From NCBI GenBank assembly GCA_050245915.1, contig JBFWWZ010000025.1, forward strand, positions 1 through 40,183: a DNA stretch of 40,183 nt, written 5' to 3'. Both the position numbers and the translations under genes were made by a program. The stretch is from JBDSKH01 sp050245915. Its GTDB lineage: Bacteria > Actinomycetota > Actinomycetes > Actinomycetales > Microbacteriaceae. The notes beneath the pieces are model-generated. The model made no database searches, had not been told where the DNA came from, and saw only the letters and a list, made by a program, of their open reading frames with translations. Positions 15,403-22,730 of the stretch are shown here, one piece after another (within the stretch, counting starts at the first letter, position 1; every line of letters starts with the position of its first letter).

Positions 15403-16626
15403 ATGGGTGAGATGCAGGGCCGCGAGGTCGAACTCGACGCTACCAACATCGCGCACGGCGGCATCAGCGTTGCGCGGCTCGACGGCCGTGTCGTCTTCGT
15501 GTCGGACGCGATCCCCGGTGAGCGCGTCGTCGCGCGGGTGACCGACGATGCCAAGCCCGCGTTCTGGCGGGCCGACACGGTGCGCGTGCTGGAGCCCAGC
15601 ATCCATCGCCGTCCGCATCCGTGGGCGGAGGCCGCCCTCGAGCGCGACCCGGCGGAGCGGGCGGGCGGCGCCGAGTTCGGGCACATCGCGCCCGGGCATC
15701 AGCGTGAGCTGAAGGCGCAGGTGCTGCGCGAGGCGCTGGCGCGCTTCGGCGGTGTCGAGCGCGACACCCCGGTCGAGGCGCTGCCCGGTCCGGACGACGG
15801 CACAGGATGGCGCACGCGCGTGCGCCTGCACGTCTCGGACGACGGCGTGGCCGGGCCCTACGCGGCACGCTCGCACACCGTCGTGCCGGTGACCGACCTT
15901 CCCCTCGCGGTGGAGGAGCTGCGTGAGATCGCCCCCCTCGGCGAGCGGTTCCCCGCCGGGACCGAGCACATCGACCTGCTCGCCCCCGCCGTCGGCGGAG
16001 CCCGGATGATCGTCGGCACCCAGACCCGCAGCGTGGTGCGGGAGGTGGTGGGGGACCGTGAGTTCCGGGTCGACGACGCCGGCTTCTGGCAGGTGCACCG
16101 CCACGCCGCCGAGACCCTGAGCTCGGCCGTGGCGGGAGCGATCGACGAGACCCGCTTCGACCCGAGGGCCGCGAACCTGGACCTGTACGGCGGCGTCGGG
16201 TTGCTGGCGGCCGCGGTGGGCGACAGGTTCGGTCGCGGCACCCGGATCACCTCGGTGGAGTCCGATCCGCGTGCGACGGAGCATGCCGCCGAGAACCTCG
16301 CCGACTGGGTCGGGGCGTCGGCGGTGACCGGGCGGGTCGAGAGGTGGGTGCGCTCGCTGGAGCCGGGTCCGCGGCTGACCGCGGCCACCGTGGTGCTCGA
16401 CCCTCCGCGGTCGGGGGCTGGCCGCGCGGTCGTCGATGCGCTCGCCGCGGTGGCTCCCGCGCAGCTCGTCTACGTGGCGTGCGATCCGGTGGCGTTCGCG
16501 CGGGATGTGGGTCTGTTCGCCGGCCACGGGTACCGGCTGGAGAGCCTGCGGACCTTCGATCTGTTCCCGATGACGCACCATGTCGAGGCGGTGGGTCTCC
16601 TCGTCCGTGAGGATGCCGCGCGATAA
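15403..16626 (+). CDS. TrmA/RumA-like class I SAM-dependent RNA uracil-5-methyltransferase
   Basis: Methylates uridine C5 in tRNA or rRNA. It is 407 aa. An N-terminal TRAM-like beta domain (residues 5-65; VELDATNIAHGGISVARLDG, VFVSDAIPGERV) is followed by a Rossmann methyltransferase with LDLYGGVGLLAAAV (SAM site), VESDPRATEHA, VVLDPPRSGAGR and the nucleophile in VYVACDPVAFARD. It ends with FDLFPMTHHVEAVGLL. The iron-sulfur cysteine cluster (CxxxxxCxxC) of RlmD is not visible, so it belongs to the cluster-less actinobacterial group; the target nucleotide is unknown. Its TAA stop starts a TAAGAT hexamer, a possible -10 for the next operon. Confidence 0.9.
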   Translation: MGEMQGREVELDATNIAHGGISVARLDGRVVFVSDAIPGERVVARVTDDAKPAFWRADTVRVLEPSIHRRPHPWAEAALERDPAERAGGAEFGHIAPGHQRELKAQVLREALARFGGVERDTPVEALPGPDDGTGWRTRVRLHVSDDGVAGPYAARSHTVVPVTDLPLAVEELREIAPLGERFPAGTEHIDLLAPAVGGARMIVGTQTRSVVREVVGDREFRVDDAGFWQVHRHAAETLSSAVAGAIDETRFDPRAANLDLYGGVGLLAAAVGDRFGRGTRITSVESDPRATEHAAENLADWVGASAVTGRVERWVRSLEPGPRLTAATVVLDPPRSGAGRAVVDALAAVAPAQLVYVACDPVAFARDVGLFAGHGYRLESLRTFDLFPMTHHVEAVGLLVREDAAR

Positions 16627-16629
16627 GAT
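16624..16629 (+). promoter_or_regulatory. Candidate -10 box of the two-component operon
   Basis: TAAGAT starts with the methyltransferase stop codon. The expected start is near 16636, leaving a leader of about 37 nt. That leader has a small hairpin (GCAAG-GGCG-CTTGC) and a purine-rich Shine-Dalgarno, GGGGGAAG, at 16660-16667, 5 nt before ATG 16673. Confidence 0.45.
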
Positions 16630-16672
16630 CCCTGCAAGGGCGCTTGCCGCCCGAGGATCGGGGGAAGACAGG

Positions 16673-17383
16673 ATGAGCATGTCGCAGACGATCCGGCAGG
16701 AACCGGCCGCTGAGGGTCCGCGCACCGGGGTGCGCGTCGCCATCGTCGACGACCATGAGTCGGTGCGGCTCGGGCTGAAGGCGGCGTTCATGGACGACGG
16801 CTACGACGTGGTCGTCGTCGCGTCGACCGTCCCCGAGCTGATCACGGGTCTCGCGGGCCGCGAGGTCGACGTCACGGTGCTCGACCTGTCGCTCGGTGAC
16901 GGGTCCAGCGTGACCGAGAACGTGAAGAGCGTGCAGGCGGCGGGCTCCGCGGTACTGGTCCACAGCATCGCCGACCGCGTCGCCCTCGTGCGTGAGGCGC
17001 TCGCCGCGGGTGCCGCGGGCGTCATCCCGAAGTCGTCGGCGACGAAGACCGTGATCGCGGCCGCCGCCACGGTGGCGCGCGGCGAGGTGCTCAACAACCT
17101 GGAGTGGGCGACCGCCATCGACGCGGACCGCGATTTCGCGAAGGCGCAGCTGGGTCGCCGTGAGCGCGAGATCCTGCACCTGTACGCGTCGGGCCTGCCG
17201 CTGAAGCTCGCGGCCGAGCAGCTGGGCATCGGCTACTCGACGGCGCGCGAATATCTCGACCGCATCCGGGTGAAGTACGTCGAGGTCGGCCGGCCCGCCC
17301 CGACGAAGGTCGACCTGCTGCGCCGCGCGGTCGAGGACGGCATCCTGCCGGGACTGGATCCCGACGCGGTCGATGGCCACTAG
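16673..17383 (+). CDS. Response regulator, receiver plus LuxR-type helix-turn-helix
   Basis: Two-component transcription factor, 236 aa. The receiver domain shows the acidic pair D26-D27 (VAIVDDHESVR), the phosphoacceptor D71 (VTVLDLSLGDG) and the lysine in GVIPKSSA. The DNA-binding domain near residues 160-225 reads LGRREREILHLYASGLPLKLAAEQLGIGYSTAREYLDRIR. ATG 16673 has a good Shine-Dalgarno. It overlaps the kinase gene by 11 nt. The target is unknown; the hairpin- and G-rich-repeat-containing spacer at 19685-20105 is a nearby candidate. Confidence 0.93.
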   Translation: MSMSQTIRQEPAAEGPRTGVRVAIVDDHESVRLGLKAAFMDDGYDVVVVASTVPELITGLAGREVDVTVLDLSLGDGSSVTENVKSVQAAGSAVLVHSIADRVALVREALAAGAAGVIPKSSATKTVIAAAATVARGEVLNNLEWATAIDADRDFAKAQLGRREREILHLYASGLPLKLAAEQLGIGYSTAREYLDRIRVKYVEVGRPAPTKVDLLRRAVEDGILPGLDPDAVDGH

Positions 17384-18653
17384 CGCACCGGCGAGCGCAC
17401 CACCGCGCGGCCGGCAGGTCCGCAACCCCCTCAGCCTGCGTCGCGTCGAGTCGGCGGTCTCGCGGTCCGCCGCCGGCTTCGGCATCGCATTCCTCGCCCA
17501 GTCGACCCCTGCCATCCTGTCGCAGCTGCCGAACACCCATCAGGCGTGGAACATCGTCTTCATCGGCAGCCTGCTCGGTACCCTGCTCTTCACCGTCGCG
17601 GCCGCGATCACCCGGCGGCTGGTGCGTGTGGCGAGCACCAGCTTCGCCGCCGTCTACCTGATCGGCCTGGTCAGCTGGCCATTCGCCGTGATCGATCCGT
17701 CGCGGGCGACGGATGACAGCTCGTGGCTCTACGGGATCATGACGGTGGCGACCTCCATGGCCGCGATCGGGCTGTCGGTGCGCTGGGCCTCGCTGTACCT
17801 GGTGGCGATCCCGCTCATCTACGCGATCATCCGGCTCACGCCGGCCGGGGGCGATGTCGGGCCGTCGCGGGCGGCCCTCGATTCGGTGTTCGCCCTGATC
17901 CTCGGCGGCGTGATCACGATCATCTTCTTCATGCTGCGGACGGCGGCGGCGAGCGTCGACCGGGCGCAGCAGACCGCGCTGGAGCGCTACTCGCACGCGG
18001 TGCGGCAGCACGCGATCGAGGCGGAGCGGGTGCAGGTCGACGCGATCGTGCACGACAGCGTGCTGACCACGCTGCTCTCCGCCGCCCGAGCCTACACGCC
18101 CGAGGCGAAGGAGCTGGCCGCGACGATGGCGGGAAACGCCATCGGGCATCTGCGCGAGGCGGTCGCGGTGACCCCGGATTCGGACGCCATCGTTCCGGCC
18201 GCGGTGCTCGCCAGCCGGATCTCCGAGGCGACCGCGACGATGTCGCAGCCGTTCGACGTGACGACGGTGCGGCTCGGGAAGGCGGGCATGCCGATCCCGG
18301 TGGCGGAGGCGATGTACTCCGCGGCGGTGCAGGCGATGGTGAACAGCCTCCAGCACGGCGGCTCCGGGGTGCGCCGGTGGATCGAGGTGCGCGGAGGTCT
18401 TCCGCACGGCGCGATCCAGGTGCTGGTGGGGGACGAGGGCGCGGGGTTCGAGCTCGCCACGGTCCCGACGGAGCGTCTCGGTGTTCGCGTCTCGATCCTG
18501 GAGCGCATGTCGAGCGCGGGTGGTCATGCCGAGATCGCCTCCGCACCGGGGGAGGGGACCCGTGTCACATTGCGCTGGCCCGACGACCGCTCGGCGGCGG
18601 TCCCCGTCTTCGAGGAGTTCGCGATCGCATCCGAGGCCGGTGAGGCCCCGTGA
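17373..18653 (+). CDS. Membrane sensor histidine kinase (HisKA_3/HATPase type)
   Basis: Sensor kinase expected to phosphorylate the regulator encoded just upstream, 426 aa. Several transmembrane segments occupy roughly residues 30-195. A helical region holds the phosphorylatable H227 in AIVHDSVLTTLLSAARAY. The ATP-binding domain shows the N-box (N324 in QAMVNSLQHGG), the G1 box VGDEGAGFEL and the G2 segment SAPGEGTRVTLRWP. There is no large extracellular domain, so the signal is probably sensed in or near the membrane. The stop overlaps the GTG of the next gene. Confidence 0.92.
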   Translation: MATSAPASAPPRGRQVRNPLSLRRVESAVSRSAAGFGIAFLAQSTPAILSQLPNTHQAWNIVFIGSLLGTLLFTVAAAITRRLVRVASTSFAAVYLIGLVSWPFAVIDPSRATDDSSWLYGIMTVATSMAAIGLSVRWASLYLVAIPLIYAIIRLTPAGGDVGPSRAALDSVFALILGGVITIIFFMLRTAAASVDRAQQTALERYSHAVRQHAIEAERVQVDAIVHDSVLTTLLSAARAYTPEAKELAATMAGNAIGHLREAVAVTPDSDAIVPAAVLASRISEATATMSQPFDVTTVRLGKAGMPIPVAEAMYSAAVQAMVNSLQHGGSGVRRWIEVRGGLPHGAIQVLVGDEGAGFELATVPTERLGVRVSILERMSSAGGHAEIASAPGEGTRVTLRWPDDRSAAVPVFEEFAIASEAGEAP

Positions 18654-19684
18654 CGATCGGCGCACCCCGCCTCCTGCTGGTGGGCCTCGCGGCCCTGTTC
18701 TCGAGCTACCACATCGTGCTCGGGGTGTACTCGTTCCAGCTGGGGTTCTCCACGTCGACGGGTCCGGTCATCGCCGCGATGGTCATCTACGCGATCGCGA
18801 CCGCGGCCCTGCTCGCCGTCAGCCAGCGGCGCACCCCGATCTGGCTGGCATCCTTCGCCTTCGCCGTCTCGATCGCCCTGCCGCTGCTGGTGACCTCGCA
18901 GCTGCAGGCGAACCAGCCGGGCGGGCTGAGCTACGCGACCTGGTACGTGGCCGCCTGCGGCACGTTGCTGGCGATCCTGGTGACGGTGCGTCGTCCCGGC
19001 TTCGCCTGGGCGGGGATCGCGTTCCTCGTGATTCAGACCGTGCTCTGGGCCGGCCCGATCGCGCTGATCAACTTCGGCGTGATCGGCTCGACGGCCTGGG
19101 TGGCGATCGCGCACATCATCACGAACGCGCTGTCGAAGGCGGCGCGGGATTCGCAGCGGTTCGCGCTGGCGGAGCGGGAGGCGACGGACTGGCATGCCGC
19201 GCAGGAGGCGCACCTCAACGAGCGGCAGTTCCGGCTGGGGCAGACGAGCGTGATGGCGCTGCCGATGCTGAGGGCGATCCAGCAGACGCACGGTGATCTG
19301 TCGGCGGCGCAGCGCGCGGAGTGCCTGCACCTGGAGGGCGCGATCCGCGACGAGATCCGCGGTCGCAAACTGCTGAACAACGCCGTGCGCGAGCAGGTGA
19401 TGCTCGCGCGGCGGCGGGGCACCACGGTCACCCTGCTCGACGAGGGCGGCATCGACGACCTCGACGACGCCGACCTCGAGCGCGTGCTCGACCGGCTCGC
19501 CGAGGCACTGCGGACCACGGCGGCCGACAAGGTGATCGCACGCACGGTGCCCGAGGGGTCCGATGTCGCGGTCACGGTCGTGGGTCTGCGCACCTCCGAC
19601 GACGGCAGTGCGAGCCTGCTCGGCACGGATTCGCTGGAGGATGACGAGGTCGAGCTGTGGCTCGAGATCCCCAGGAGCGCGTAG
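18650..19684 (+). CDS. Membrane protein resembling a catalytically dead sensor kinase
   Basis: Protein of unknown function, 344 aa from GTG 18650 (GTGA overlap with the kinase). About six hydrophobic segments fill residues 5-160, mirroring the kinase topology. A helical cytoplasmic region follows (residues 165-260; NERQFRLGQTSVMALPMLRA, LEGAIRDEIRGRKLLN), then a short beta-rich tail (VTLLDEGGIDDL, SDVAVTVVGLRT, VELWLEIP). The tail is laid out like the end of an ATPase domain. No conserved phospho-histidine, N-box or glycine-rich ATP lid is visible. It may be a pseudokinase partner or sensory subunit of the kinase; this is inference from layout and synteny. Confidence 0.75.
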   Translation: MTIGAPRLLLVGLAALFSSYHIVLGVYSFQLGFSTSTGPVIAAMVIYAIATAALLAVSQRRTPIWLASFAFAVSIALPLLVTSQLQANQPGGLSYATWYVAACGTLLAILVTVRRPGFAWAGIAFLVIQTVLWAGPIALINFGVIGSTAWVAIAHIITNALSKAARDSQRFALAEREATDWHAAQEAHLNERQFRLGQTSVMALPMLRAIQQTHGDLSAAQRAECLHLEGAIRDEIRGRKLLNNAVREQVMLARRRGTTVTLLDEGGIDDLDDADLERVLDRLAEALRTTAADKVIARTVPEGSDVAVTVVGLRTSDDGSASLLGTDSLEDDEVELWLEIPRSA

Positions 19685-19696
19685 GGGCTTAAAGAC

Positions 19697-19727
19697 CGGA
19701 GGGGCCGCGTACGACGCGGCCCCTCCG
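19697..19727 (+). terminator. Strong hairpin after the two-component operon
   Basis: Perfect 14-bp stem, CGGAGGGGCCGCGT then loop ACG then ACGCGGCCCCTCCG, 12 bp after the stop at 19684. It is followed by TCAAAA rather than a T tract, as is common for terminators in high-GC actinobacteria. Confidence 0.7.
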
Positions 19728-19735
19728 TCAAAATC

Positions 19736-19772
19736 CGAGTCAGGGCGACAACCCGAATATCGCCCTGACTCG
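19736..19772. terminator. Second hairpin in the convergent spacer
   Basis: Perfect 13-bp stem, CGAGTCAGGGCGA and TCGCCCTGACTCG, with an 11-nt loop, 8 bp beyond the first hairpin. On the minus strand it could serve readthrough from the acc operon. A tandem terminator or structured RNA is possible. Confidence 0.55.
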
Positions 19773-19780
19773 CCCCCACA

Positions 19781-19812
19781 ACATCGGGCCGCTTACCCTA
19801 GTCGCCCGATGT
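19781..19812. repeat. Third inverted repeat in the spacer
   Basis: ACATCGGGC (19781-19789) and GCCCGATGT (19804-19812) form a 9-bp stem around a 14-nt loop. Function unknown. Confidence 0.45.
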
Positions 19813-20026
19813 ATGGTGGTGCGCCGCAAGCGGGGCACCTGTGTTCCTCCAGGATGCCGCCAAGCTCTCATGGCGGAAAGTCGTCATTTCGGGGGACAAG
19901 AAAGGGGACATACCCCGGCAATCAGGCGGATTCGGAGCTTTGGCGCGGTCTCACCGGGGGACAGTGGGGGATAACGGCGCCGACCGGGCGAGAATCGACG
20001 GATTCCGCATTCGACGCGACGGATCC

Positions 20027-20103
20027 CGTCGAGCATCCACACAGAACCGCCCCTACGGGTGCGCTGGTGCGATCCCGCGCCCCCGGCGTGTGGATCCTCG
20101 ACG
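20027..20103. repeat. 16-bp inverted repeat just after the accE stop
   Basis: CGTCGAGCATCCACAC (20027-20042) and GTGTGGATCCTCGACG (20088-20103) pair at 15 of 16 positions around 45 nt. The right arm begins 2 bp beyond the accE stop codon, in the direction of accE transcription. It may be the acc operon terminator or the ends of a small insertion. Confidence 0.55.
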
Positions 20104-20105
20104 CG

Positions 20106-20312
20106 TCAGCGACCCGAGGTGCGCCAGGCCCCGCGGACGAGCGGCCGGCGGATCGGCCGCTGCGAGCGCTGCCAGGCGGTGGGCCCGGTGGATTGCGCTC
20201 GCCGCTCCTCCCCGGCGAGTTCGTCGAGTGCCGCGGCGAGCACCGCCGTGATCGCGGCGATCTCCTCGGCGTCCGGGTTGCCGCCGAGGATCCGGATGTC
20301 GGTCGCGGTCAC
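20106..20312 (-). CDS. accE: Acyl-CoA carboxylase epsilon subunit
   Basis: Small accessory subunit that stabilises and activates actinobacterial acyl-CoA carboxylase complexes, 68 aa. The recognisable core is TDIRILGGNPDAEEIAAITAVLAAALDE near the N-terminus, followed by a basic, low-complexity tail ending PLVRGAWRTSGR. GTG 20312 overlaps the beta-subunit stop (GTGA), the usual actinobacterial arrangement. Confidence 0.88.
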   Translation of the reverse strand: MTATDIRILGGNPDAEEIAAITAVLAAALDELAGEERRAQSTGPTAWQRSQRPIRRPLVRGAWRTSGR

Positions 20313-21904
20313 AGCGGGATGTTCCCGTGCTTCTTCGGCGGCTGCTCGGCGCGCTTGGTGCGCAGCGCCCGCAGCGCCTTGATGACGGCGACGCGGGTGG
20401 CGGCGGGTTCGATCACGCCGTCGAGCTCCCCGCGCTCCGCGGCAAGGAACGGCGAGGCCACGTTGTAGGTGTACTCGTTGGCGAGGCGGGTGCGCACCGC
20501 GGCGACATCCTCACCCGCCTCCTCCGCCTTCTTGATCTCGCCCCGGTACAGGATGTTGACCGCGCCCTGCCCGCCCATGACCGCGATCTCGGCGGTCGGC
20601 CAGGCGAAGTTGATGTCCGCTCCGAGCTGCTTGGAGCCCATGACGATGTAGGCCCCGCCGTACGCCTTGCGGGTGATGACGGTCACCAGCGGCACGGTCG
20701 CCTCGGCGTAGGCGTAGAGCAGTTTCGCGCCTCGGCGGATGACACCGGTCCATTCCTGGTCGGTGCCCGGCAGGTACCCGGGCACGTCGACCAGCGTGAG
20801 GATCGGGATGCTGAACGCGTCGCAGAAGCGCACGAACCGGGCCGCCTTCTCGCCGGCCTCGATGTTCAGCGTGCCGGCCATCGCCTGGGGCTGGTTGGCG
20901 ATGATGCCGATGCTGCGTCCCTCGAGCCGTGCGAACCCGATGACGATGTTCGGCGCGTACAGCGGCTGCACCTCGACGAAGTCGTCGTTGTCGACGATGT
21001 TCGAGATGACCTCTTTGACGTCGTACGGCTGGTTCGGCGAGTCCGGGATGATCGTGTTGAGCTTGCGGTCCTCGTCGGTGATCTCGAGCTCGACCTCGCT
21101 CTCGTAGACCGGCAGTTCGGCGAGGTTGTTGTCGGGCAGGAACGAGATGAGCGCTCGCGCGTAGTCGAGCGCGTCGTCCTCGTCCGAGGCGAGGTAGTGC
21201 GAGACCCCGGAGACCTGGTTGTGGGTGAGCGCGCCCCCGAGCTCCTCGAAGCCGACGTCCTCGCCGGTGACGGTCTTGATGACGTCGGGGCCGGTCACGA
21301 ACATGTGAGAGGTCTTGTCGACCATGATCACGAAGTCGGTGAGGGCGGGGGAGTAGACGGCGCCTCCCGCCGCGGGCCCCATGATGATCGAGATCTGCGG
21401 GATGACGCCCGAGGCCTGCGTGTTGAGCCGGAAGATCTCGCCGTACTTGCCGAGGGCGACCACGCCCTCCTGGATGCGGGCGCCGCCGGAGTCGAGCATG
21501 CCGATGATGGGCACCCCGGTCTTCAGCGCCAGCTCCATCACCTTGATGATCTTCTCGCCCGCGACCTCGCCGAGCGATCCCCCGAAGATCGTGAAGTCCT
21601 GGGAGTACACGGCCACCTGCCGCCCGTGGATGGTGCCGGTGCCGGTGACGACCGCGTCGCCGTAAGGCCGGTTCTTGTCCATGCCGAAGGCGTGGGTGCG
21701 GTGCCGCACGAACTCGTCGAGCTCGACGAAGCTGCCCTGGTCGAGCAGCTGCTCGATCCGTTCGCGCGCGGTCTTCTTGCCTTTGGCGTGCTGCTTCTCG
21801 ATCGCCGCCTCGCCGCTGGCCGTGACGGCCTCGTGATAGCGGTTCTTGAGGTCGGCGATCCGGCCCGCGGTGGTCATCATGTCGGGGGTGGCGTCGGCGG
21901 TCAC
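20309..21904 (-). CDS. Acyl-CoA carboxylase beta chain (carboxyltransferase)
   Basis: Transfers the carboxyl group from biotin to acetyl- or propionyl-CoA, 531 aa, normal for AccD5/PccB. The N-terminal crotonase-fold domain includes GKKTARERIEQLLDQGSFVE, GGSLGEVAGEKIIKVMELAL and MGPAAGGAVYSPALTDF. The C-terminal domain includes LVDVPGYLPGTDQEW, RKAYGGAYIVMGSKQLGAD and AVMGGQGAVNILYR. GTG 21904 is chosen because a TAGGCT -10 ends 7 nt upstream (leaderless). It needs the alpha chain encoded at 12918-14678. Substrate preference (acetyl vs propionyl) is not determined here. Confidence 0.95.
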   Translation of the reverse strand: MTADATPDMMTTAGRIADLKNRYHEAVTASGEAAIEKQHAKGKKTARERIEQLLDQGSFVELDEFVRHRTHAFGMDKNRPYGDAVVTGTGTIHGRQVAVYSQDFTIFGGSLGEVAGEKIIKVMELALKTGVPIIGMLDSGGARIQEGVVALGKYGEIFRLNTQASGVIPQISIIMGPAAGGAVYSPALTDFVIMVDKTSHMFVTGPDVIKTVTGEDVGFEELGGALTHNQVSGVSHYLASDEDDALDYARALISFLPDNNLAELPVYESEVELEITDEDRKLNTIIPDSPNQPYDVKEVISNIVDNDDFVEVQPLYAPNIVIGFARLEGRSIGIIANQPQAMAGTLNIEAGEKAARFVRFCDAFSIPILTLVDVPGYLPGTDQEWTGVIRRGAKLLYAYAEATVPLVTVITRKAYGGAYIVMGSKQLGADINFAWPTAEIAVMGGQGAVNILYRGEIKKAEEAGEDVAAVRTRLANEYTYNVASPFLAAERGELDGVIEPAATRVAVIKALRALRTKRAEQPPKKHGNIPL

Positions 21905-21911
21905 GCGCTTC

Positions 21912-21917
21912 AGCCTA
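21912..21917 (-). promoter_or_regulatory. -10 box of the carboxylase beta gene, starting with the upstream stop codon
   Basis: TAGGCT on the minus strand. Its TAG is the stop codon of the mannosyltransferase-like gene (21915-22691). It ends 7 nt before GTG 21904. Confidence 0.6.
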
Positions 21918-22691
21918 GTCAGAGGGGGGAACCGCGCCTTTAGCGGAACTCTCCAACGCGGCGCGGCTTTGTCTGCGCGGACGGAACAGTCGCTGCAGCC
22001 CCCACTGCGTGACCCGCAGCATCGCCTCGGCGACGATCGCGCCGTTCATCTTCGATCTGCCGGCGACCCGGTCGACGAAGGTGATGGGCACCTCGGCGAC
22101 GGTGAGCCCGTGGTCGACGACCCGGACGGTCATGTCGATCTGGAAGCAGTAGCCCCGCGATTCCACGTGCGCGAGGTCGATCTCGCGCAACGCGCCGGCC
22201 CGGAACGCGCGGTAGCCGGCGGTGGAGTCCCGCACCGGGATGCGCAGCGCGATCCGGGCGTAGGTGTTGGCCACTCGGCTCAGCCACTCGCGGCGGCGGG
22301 GCCAGTTGGCGACGGCGCCTCCGGCGGTCCAGCGCGAGCCGATCACCAGGTCGGCGTCGCGGAGGCCGGCGAGGATCGCGGGCAGGGCGGACGCGGGGTG
22401 CGAGCCGTCCGCATCCATCTCCACGATGGCGTCGTAGCCGTCGGCGAGGGCGCGCTCGAATCCGGCGAGGTAGGCGTGCCCGAGTCCGTCCCGGGCGGTG
22501 CGGTGCAGCACGCGCACCCGCGGGTCGTCGGCCAGGCGGTCGGCGATGGTGCCGGTGCCGTCGGGGCTTGCGTCGTCGACGATCAGAATGGATGCCGCGG
22601 GCACCGCGTCGAGGATGCCCGCCACGGTCGTGGGCAGGCTCTCGGCTTCGTTGTACGTGGGGATGATGACGATCGCCCGCGCACTCTCCAC
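21915..22691 (-). CDS. Polyprenol-phosphate mannosyltransferase-like GT2
   Basis: Family 2 glycosyltransferase of the dolichol/polyprenol-monophosphomannose synthase type (Ppm1/DPM1-like), 258 aa. It would transfer mannose from GDP-mannose to a lipid phosphate at the membrane. Motifs: IPTYNEAESL, VDDASPDGTG, VEMDADGSHP (DxD-like metal site), IGSRWTAGGAV and DSTAGYRAFR, then FQIDMTVRV. No C-terminal membrane segment is seen, so it is the soluble type. GTG 22691 has TAAAGT 6 nt upstream. It is divergent from birA. Confidence 0.88.
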   Translation of the reverse strand: MESARAIVIIPTYNEAESLPTTVAGILDAVPAASILIVDDASPDGTGTIADRLADDPRVRVLHRTARDGLGHAYLAGFERALADGYDAIVEMDADGSHPASALPAILAGLRDADLVIGSRWTAGGAVANWPRRREWLSRVANTYARIALRIPVRDSTAGYRAFRAGALREIDLAHVESRGYCFQIDMTVRVVDHGLTVAEVPITFVDRVAGRSKMNGAIVAEAMLRVTQWGLQRLFRPRRQSRAALESSAKGAVPPSD

Positions 22692-22697
22692 CTCGCA

Positions 22698-22724
22698 ACT
22701 TTATGCGACCGCGGTCCCTAGGCT
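22698..22724. promoter_or_regulatory. Closely packed divergent -10 boxes of ppm-like gene and birA
   Basis: Minus strand TAAAGT (22698-22703) lies 6 nt before GTG 22691. Plus strand TAGGCT (22719-22724) lies 6 nt before ATG 22731. Both genes are predicted to be leaderless, and the two promoters must overlap because the boxes are only 21 bp apart. Confidence 0.6.
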
Positions 22725-22730
22725 GGGCGC

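Larger units (their letters stand above)
19685..20105. other. Gene-free 421-bp convergent spacer rich in inverted repeats
   Basis: Lies between the convergent membrane protein gene and accE. Frames here show no family resemblance or convincing start. It contains four separate inverted repeats (19697-19727, 19736-19772, 19781-19812, 20027-20103). It also has two pairs of G-rich direct repeats: GGGGGACA at 19891, GGGGACA at 19904, GGGGGACA at 19956 and GGGGGATA at 19966. Base composition is slightly less GC-rich than its neighbours. It may include terminators for both operons, a structured RNA, or a regulator-binding region. Confidence 0.6.

Noticed and set aside
19850..19980. Riboswitch or MraZ-type operator in the G-rich repeats
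   Set aside because: The repeats vaguely recall tandem G-rich operator boxes, but no riboswitch core was recognised and no cell-division genes are adjacent.
19841..20251. 136-codon plus-strand frame in the convergent spacer
   Set aside because: Basic, repetitive translation, no ribosome binding site, and its second half is antisense to accE.
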